Assembly: GCA_017540545.1 (NCBI GenBank)
Contig: JAFYAV010000002.1
Coordinates: 114,588 to 178,587 of the forward strand
DNA: 64,000 bases
DNA from: Candidatus Saccharimonadota bacterium
GTDB lineage: Bacteria > Patescibacteriota > Saccharimonadia > Saccharimonadales > Saccharimonadaceae
Direction: 5' to 3'
The notes under the pieces were generated by a model. That model was not told the origin of the DNA, searched no databases, and saw only the letters and a program-made list of their open reading frames with translations. Positions 59,085-64,000 of this stretch are shown here, piece by piece. The translations under genes were made by a program, and so were the position numbers. The first letter of the stretch is position 1, and each line of letters starts with the position of its first letter.

Positions 59085-60100
59085 ATAGCAATACAATTCC
59101 ATCAGCTAGCATCATCCCCACTGCCGGCTATATTCCCAACAAGTCAAAGAACAAGGCACCAATCAACAAGAAACCCTTCATTATTGCGGGCATAGTTTTT
59201 GTTTTCATCTTGATTATCGCAGCAATCATTATTGTCGTTATTAATATTACCGCCCAATCTCAGAACCAAGCCGCCCAAACAGAACCCATACCAGTCGTCG
59301 CGCCGACCACGCCAGAACCATCATCTCTACCACAACAACCAGAAATCGCAACCGGCAACGCGGATTATCGCCAGCTCGTCTCGAAGGCCAGCACCATCCT
59401 CTCGCATGGCGTACTTCTCAAAAACAACCAACGCTCCTTTAGCGCACGAGTATATTTTACGGACGGCAAACTTATCGACTACTTCGGCAAACTGAGCTCT
59501 GACCACAAAATGGCAATCACTGCAACCCTATTCCAATATACAAGCAACCCCAGTCTATCCCCAAAGCAAGTCGCCAACCTTGGCGCCGAGAGTTGCCGAT
59601 TACTCTTCAATGAAACCGACTGCAAGGCCAACAAAAACACCATCACCCCCGAAAAATGGAGAGTTATTAATGAAACAAGCAAAAACCTCAACAGTATGCA
59701 TATGCAATACTTCGGTACAGTTGGCACGACGTCGAATCAATTACTCAACAGCTGCCCATACTACAAATACATCTCCGAGATTGATCGCTATGTTTATCGT
59801 GTTACTTGCCCCAAAAAGAAGTATCGATACGTACACTTTTATCAATACAAGCACGAAATCAAAGACAAAATAGCCTATCTCTATTTCGCCGGCGGCAGCA
59901 CGACAGCTAACACTCGAACCGGTGAATATACGACGTTATATAGAGACGTCGATGCGGCCAACTTAATTAGCGACACTGCCGGCAATACTGATTTTCTCAT
60001 TAACTCAGATAATTATCTCGGCTTTGAGCATTACCGTATGACCTTCAAAAAAGAAAACGGCAATTATATATTTCAGAAATTCGAAATCACTAACGACTGA
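59081..60100 (+). CDS. Membrane-anchored extracellular protein, unknown
   Basis: 339 aa. A cytoplasmic N-terminus (1-30), one TM helix (about 33-57), a Pro/Thr-rich linker (to about 90) and a globular domain of 245 residues with Cys at several positions (ESCRLLFNETDC, NSCPYYKY, VTCPKKK). No family recognised; the layout matches the other anchored surface proteins here. It has no Shine-Dalgarno and its ATG overlaps the mini-ORF stop. It converges with uvrA directly. Confidence 0.7.
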   Translation: MNSNTIPSASIIPTAGYIPNKSKNKAPINKKPFIIAGIVFVFILIIAAIIIVVINITAQSQNQAAQTEPIPVVAPTTPEPSSLPQQPEIATGNADYRQLVSKASTILSHGVLLKNNQRSFSARVYFTDGKLIDYFGKLSSDHKMAITATLFQYTSNPSLSPKQVANLGAESCRLLFNETDCKANKNTITPEKWRVINETSKNLNSMHMQYFGTVGTTSNQLLNSCPYYKYISEIDRYVYRVTCPKKKYRYVHFYQYKHEIKDKIAYLYFAGGSTTANTRTGEYTTLYRDVDAANLISDTAGNTDFLINSDNYLGFEHYRMTFKKENGNYIFQKFEITND

Positions 60101-62977
60101 TCAAAGAACGTCCCGTAAATATTTGCCAGTCTCAGACTTCGGATTACGCGCCACATCCTCGGGCGTACCTGTCGCAACCACCATGCCGCCGCCTTGACCG
60201 CCCTCTGGGCCCATATCAATAATCCAATCAGCGCTCTTAATTACATCAAGATTATGCTCAATCACAATCATTGAGTTTCCGCCCTGAACTAAACGTTGTA
60301 GAATCGACAACAATCGCTTTACGTCATCGGAGTGTAGACCGGTGGTCGGCTCATCGAGGATATACAAAGTTTTACCAGTCGAACGGCGCGCTAATTCGGT
60401 CGCCAGCTTAATGCGCTGTGCCTCGCCGCCAGAAAAGGTTGTCGCCGGCTGCCCAAGACGAATATAGCCGAGACCGACTTCCTGCAAAGTCTGCAATTTT
60501 CCAGCAATCAAAGGCAAATTCTTAAAGAATTCCACCGCCTCATCAACCGTCATCTCTAGCACATCAGCAATCGTCTTCCCCTTAAACTTCACCTCAAGTG
60601 CCTCGCGATTATACCGTTTGCCGTGGCAGGTATCACAGGTTACAAAAACATCCGGCAAGAAATGCATTTCAATCTTGATTACGCCATCACCCTGGCAATT
60701 TTCGCAACGACCACCTTTTACATTGAAAGAAAAGCGACCAGGTTTGTAGCCGCGCACTTGCGCCTCAGGCTGCTCAGCAAACAGCTCGCGAATATAATTG
60801 AAAACCCCCGTATAAGTTGCCGCATTTGAGCGCGGCGTACGTCCAATTGGCGACTGATCAATCACGATTACCTTATTTAGATGCTCGATACCATCAATGC
60901 GCTCGTGCGCTCCTGGCACAGTTTGTGCACGATTCAGGCGCGCCAGTAGCTCATTGGCTAAAATTTCATTCACTAAAGTCGATTTGCCCGAACCGGACAC
61001 GCCAGACACTACCGTAAAGACACCCAACGGGAACTTCACATCAATATTCTTCAGGTTATTTTCGTGCGCACCGATTACCTCTAGGAACTTACCGGATGGT
61101 TTGCGACGCTTTTTGGGTGTTTCTATCTTAGCTTTGCCGCTCAGATACTTGCCAGTAATCGAGTTTGGATCTTTTGCGACTTCTTCCTGCGTTCCAGCCG
61201 AAACAACTTTACCGCCATTCACGCCCGCTCCAGGGCCAATATCAATCAAATAATCCGCCTGTTTTATCGTATCCGTGTCGTGCTCGACCACGATTACTGT
61301 ATTCTTTAAGTCACGCAGGTGTTTCAAAGTCGCAATCAAGCGGTTGTTGTCGCGCTGATGTAGACCAATCGACGGCTCGTCCAGTACATAGAGCACCCCC
61401 TGCAAGCCAGAGCCAATCTGTGTAGCCAACCGGATACGCTGCGCTTCGCCGCCCGACAAAGTTGCCGCCGAACGCCCCAGCTCCAGATAATTCAAGCCCA
61501 CATCCTTCATGAAGCCTACGCGCGCCTTAATTTCCTTCAGAATCGGCCGCGCAATCATTTCCTCGCTCTCGGTCAGACCAAGATCCGAATTTAGCACATC
61601 GAGAGTCTGCTCAACATCCATCGCACACATATCTGTAATGTTTAGATCATGAATCGTAATCGCCAATACGACTGGCTTCAAGCGCGCGCCGTGACAGGTC
61701 TGACACACTCGCTCACGCATGAAGCGCTCGATATCCTTGCGCACAAAATCCGATTCGGTTTCCTTGTGCCGTTTTTCCAGATTCGGAATCACGCCTTCAT
61801 AAACTGCATCATACTCATAACCATTACTAAGTCGTACATGGTAGCGCTCGTTGCCCGTACCATAGAGGATAATTTTTATCGCATCTTCGGAAAGGTCACG
61901 AATCGGTGTTCGTACCGAAAAACCATGCCGTTCGCCCACCGCCGACAGGCGTTTCAGCCACCAAGAATCCTGATTAATGCGATTATATGGCCGGATGCCA
62001 CCCTCGGCAATGGTCAAGCTAGGATTTAGTACTAGCGATGGGTCAATTTCCATTCGCGTACCAAGACCAGTGCAGGTCGGACATGCTCCCTGCGGAGCAT
62101 TGAACGAGAAAAGGCGTGGCTCAAGCTCCGGGATCAGCTCATCTGGATGATTTGGACAGGCATAACGCTGCGAATAAGTCACAATTTCCGCATCGGTCGT
62201 ATTAATGTTATTCTGGCCAATTGCCGTAGAATTATCCTTAATGCATAGTATCTGCATAATCCCATCGCCCAAATCTAACGCTTGTTCAACCGATTGCGAA
62301 ACGCGACTCTCAAGATCTGGCGCCATTACAAAACGGTCCACGATAATCTGAATGTCGTGACGTAAGTTTTTGTCTAACTCCGGCCATTCATCAAGCGCAT
62401 AGATAATACCATCCACGCGCGCCCGCGCAAAACCTTTGGCTAAATACTGCTCACCAATATGCGAAAAAGAACCTTTCTTTTGCGATACTATCGGGGCAAG
62501 CACCATTAGCTTTGATGCGGTCGGCCAAGCCATAACTTGGTCTATAATGTCCTGAACTGTACGACGCGCCACTTCAGAGTGACAAATTGGACAATGCGGC
62601 ACGCCAATGCGCGCAAATAGCAAACGCAAATAATCATAGATTTCAGTCACCGTAGCCACGGTCGAGCGCGGGTTGCGCGAAGTGGACTTTTGGTCAATCG
62701 AAATCGCCGGCGAAAGGCCTGTTATCATATCTACGTCCGGCTTATCCATTACGCCCAAAAACATGCGCGCATAAGAAGAGAGTGATTCTACGTAGCGGCG
62801 CTGCCCCTCGGCATAGATTGTATCGAAGGCCAGGGAAGACTTGCCCGAACCAGAAAGCCCCGTAATTACGACTAGTTTGTCGCGCGGAATATCAATATCA
62901 ATATTCTTGAGATTATTAGCCCGTGCGCCACGAATCCTAATCATATTTTGCTCGTCAAAAGAAGAATCACTCGCCAT
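60101..62977 (-). CDS. uvrA: Excinuclease ABC subunit A
   Basis: Damage-recognition ATPase of nucleotide excision repair; 958 aa, usual length. Two ABC modules: Walker [10 protein letters not shown] and GVSGSGKST, signatures LSGGEAQRI and FSGGEAQRI, Walker [12 protein letters not shown] and [11 protein letters not shown]. The C-terminal zinc module CENCQGDG...CDTCHGKR is intact. In the first zinc module the usual CPxC reads CPNH ([10 protein letters not shown], then CPTC), so a His may replace a Cys. Leaderless start at 62977 (TATAAT 6 nt upstream). Confidence 0.97.
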   Translation of the reverse strand: MASDSSFDEQNMIRIRGARANNLKNIDIDIPRDKLVVITGLSGSGKSSLAFDTIYAEGQRRYVESLSSYARMFLGVMDKPDVDMITGLSPAISIDQKSTSRNPRSTVATVTEIYDYLRLLFARIGVPHCPICHSEVARRTVQDIIDQVMAWPTASKLMVLAPIVSQKKGSFSHIGEQYLAKGFARARVDGIIYALDEWPELDKNLRHDIQIIVDRFVMAPDLESRVSQSVEQALDLGDGIMQILCIKDNSTAIGQNNINTTDAEIVTYSQRYACPNHPDELIPELEPRLFSFNAPQGACPTCTGLGTRMEIDPSLVLNPSLTIAEGGIRPYNRINQDSWWLKRLSAVGERHGFSVRTPIRDLSEDAIKIILYGTGNERYHVRLSNGYEYDAVYEGVIPNLEKRHKETESDFVRKDIERFMRERVCQTCHGARLKPVVLAITIHDLNITDMCAMDVEQTLDVLNSDLGLTESEEMIARPILKEIKARVGFMKDVGLNYLELGRSAATLSGGEAQRIRLATQIGSGLQGVLYVLDEPSIGLHQRDNNRLIATLKHLRDLKNTVIVVEHDTDTIKQADYLIDIGPGAGVNGGKVVSAGTQEEVAKDPNSITGKYLSGKAKIETPKKRRKPSGKFLEVIGAHENNLKNIDVKFPLGVFTVVSGVSGSGKSTLVNEILANELLARLNRAQTVPGAHERIDGIEHLNKVIVIDQSPIGRTPRSNAATYTGVFNYIRELFAEQPEAQVRGYKPGRFSFNVKGGRCENCQGDGVIKIEMHFLPDVFVTCDTCHGKRYNREALEVKFKGKTIADVLEMTVDEAVEFFKNLPLIAGKLQTLQEVGLGYIRLGQPATTFSGGEAQRIKLATELARRSTGKTLYILDEPTTGLHSDDVKRLLSILQRLVQGGNSMIVIEHNLDVIKSADWIIDMGPEGGQGGGMVVATGTPEDVARNPKSETGKYLRDVL

Positions 62978-62983
62978 TCGTTA

Positions 62984-62989
62984 ATTATA
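62984..62989 (-). promoter_or_regulatory. -10 box of uvrA (TATAAT, leaderless)
   Basis: Minus strand, 6 nt before the ATG at 62977. Confidence 0.7.
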
Positions 62990-63046
62990 CCAAATTTTCG
63001 CCAAAAAGTCAATGTGCTCATGCTAGCTCTCCCCAGAAACTGGGAA

Positions 63047-63067
63047 AGCCCCGGGAACCCCGGGGCT
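63047..63067 (-). terminator. GC-rich hairpin after the last gene
   Basis: AGCCCCGGG pairs with CCCGGGGCT; on the minus strand it lies 10 nt after the stop of the 63077 gene. Confidence 0.65.
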
Positions 63068-63076
63068 AAAGCATCT

Positions 63077-64000
63077 TCATTCAACGGCGCCGACCTCGTC
63101 GCCGTTGAGGTTGATAATAAGTCCACTCTCCAACATAAATAGCGAGCGTTTATGCTCAGGCCGGCAATCAAACCCATCGCAAAACAACTCAAAAGACATT
63201 GTCTTGCGCATAAATCGATAAATCCTACCATCGCCTGCGTATACGTAGGCCACCGCATCTGGCCGCTCCGACGTCATTAGCACAAAAGCGTTCTGGGCGT
63301 CGAACTCGGCACAAGGCTTTTCATCCACCACAGCCCCGTTGGGGAGATATGCGCCCACCCCCTTCTCTGACGCGACGAAAGTTAGGCCGGTGCCTTCTTC
63401 GTCGTATTCGGCCCGTCCATAGGGAACGGGATCGAAACTATACGCCGGAAACGCCTGCGTGACCTGATGGCCGTGCGCAGACGATATAATCAGACCATTC
63501 GCGGGCGTCATGTGGGCTAGCTGTCTACTTGTAGGACAATAGATTCCACTACCGTCCCAACCAGAGCGGAAAAGCTCGCCCAACGTCTGCACGTCGAAGT
63601 ACTTGATGTCGTCTCTAACCGACGGACCAACCGTAGCGAACCACGGATCAGACTCGCCAGTCAGATAATCATGCTTCGACAAAACGCCATTGAATTCTGA
63701 ATATTCAATGGTATAGTCGGCATTCCAAACCTGCCTATCGATCCAGCCGCGGCCCTCGCGATAGGCCTTGATGAGCTCATCAGTCGATGTGTCCTCAAGA
63801 GTAGCCCCAATTGTAACGATATAGTCGCCAACCTTGAGGGTCCACACGTTACCATGCGTCGAATAGGCCTTTGCATAGTAATCACGGCCACGATGGTAGT
63901 CCATCCTCCATATAAGATGACCATCCCATTCGCCGGCTTCGAATGCCTCAGCGTATTTCTTCACATCGCGAAGCTGCTCTTCATGAGAGACTTCCGGCAA
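63077..64000 (-). CDS. Hypothetical protein (partial at the window edge)
   Basis: At least 307 aa; the 5' end lies beyond 64000. Cytosolic-looking, rich in Tyr, Asp, Trp and Gly, with no TM, mostly beta character (WTLKVGDYIVTIGATLEDT, YVYAGDGRIYRFMRK). No family recognised. Ends with NLNGDEVGAVE followed by a GC-rich hairpin. Confidence 0.65.
   Translation of the reverse strand: MPEVSHEEQLRDVKKYAEAFEAGEWDGHLIWRMDYHRGRDYYAKAYSTHGNVWTLKVGDYIVTIGATLEDTSTDELIKAYREGRGWIDRQVWNADYTIEYSEFNGVLSKHDYLTGESDPWFATVGPSVRDDIKYFDVQTLGELFRSGWDGSGIYCPTSRQLAHMTPANGLIISSAHGHQVTQAFPAYSFDPVPYGRAEYDEEGTGLTFVASEKGVGAYLPNGAVVDEKPCAEFDAQNAFVLMTSERPDAVAYVYAGDGRIYRFMRKTMSFELFCDGFDCRPEHKRSLFMLESGLIINLNGDEVGAVE

Overview
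The window looks like a chromosomal segment of a small-genome, Gram-positive-walled bacterium, most likely a Candidatus Saccharibacteria (TM7)/Patescibacteria member. This rests on gene content: MurT/GatD lipid II amidation, many single-TM or signal-peptide surface proteins of unknown family, a VirB6/TrbL-like secretion membrane protein, salvage-type nucleotide enzymes and almost no biosynthesis. The lineage is inferred, not proven. The code is standard: UGA ends several genes, including murT and the small gene before the Y-family polymerase.

Layout. 0-3.8 kb: replicative helicase dnaB, a GT-C-like membrane protein, ybaB and recR; glyA faces them at 3.9-5.2 kb, followed by tRNA-Phe. 5.5-10.2 kb: a glycine/arginine-rich small protein, a deoxyribosyltransferase-like protein, hisS and a membrane-anchored HExxH protein. 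10.2-12.1 kb: tdk-tmk-ung, a thymidine salvage and uracil removal cluster. 12.1-12.8 kb: a complex non-coding stretch (orphan promoter plus hairpin, a phased DnaA-box cluster, a Shine-Dalgarno-sequestering hairpin) before a small gene. 12.8-14.3 kb: a secreted cutinase-like gene with two in-frame UGA codons. 14.4-18.3 kb: an ABC exporter overlapping murT-gatD. 18.4-25.3 kb: CapA-like protein, a TM protein and a 1545-aa secreted protein. 25.4-29.8 kb: accessory region with a TetR/hydrolase pair and a tRNA-Ala integration scar carrying a phage tape-measure remnant. 29.9-37.5 kb: hemolysin III, CorA, CYTH, DUF308 and the VirB6-like operon. 37.6-44 kb: flavodoxin, pgeF, tRNA-Gln, a MacB-like ABC pair, two small genes, an m5U methyltransferase and gpsA. 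44-58 kb: an unknown 737-aa protein divergent from a UvrD-type helicase-nuclease, a DUF6504-like/DinB pair, a DUF6056-like membrane protein, a frameshifted polA and a PfkB-aldolase fusion. 58-64 kb: rplY, a surface protein, uvrA and an unknown partial gene.

Expression. At least 15 first genes have a -10 box, often TGnTAYAAT, ending 6-8 nt before the start codon, so their mRNAs should begin at or next to the start codon (leaderless). Downstream genes use Shine-Dalgarno sites or ATGA overlaps. A handful of small genes instead have -35/-10 promoters with 17-bp spacers; most of these also have a strong Shine-Dalgarno site and a hairpin terminator.
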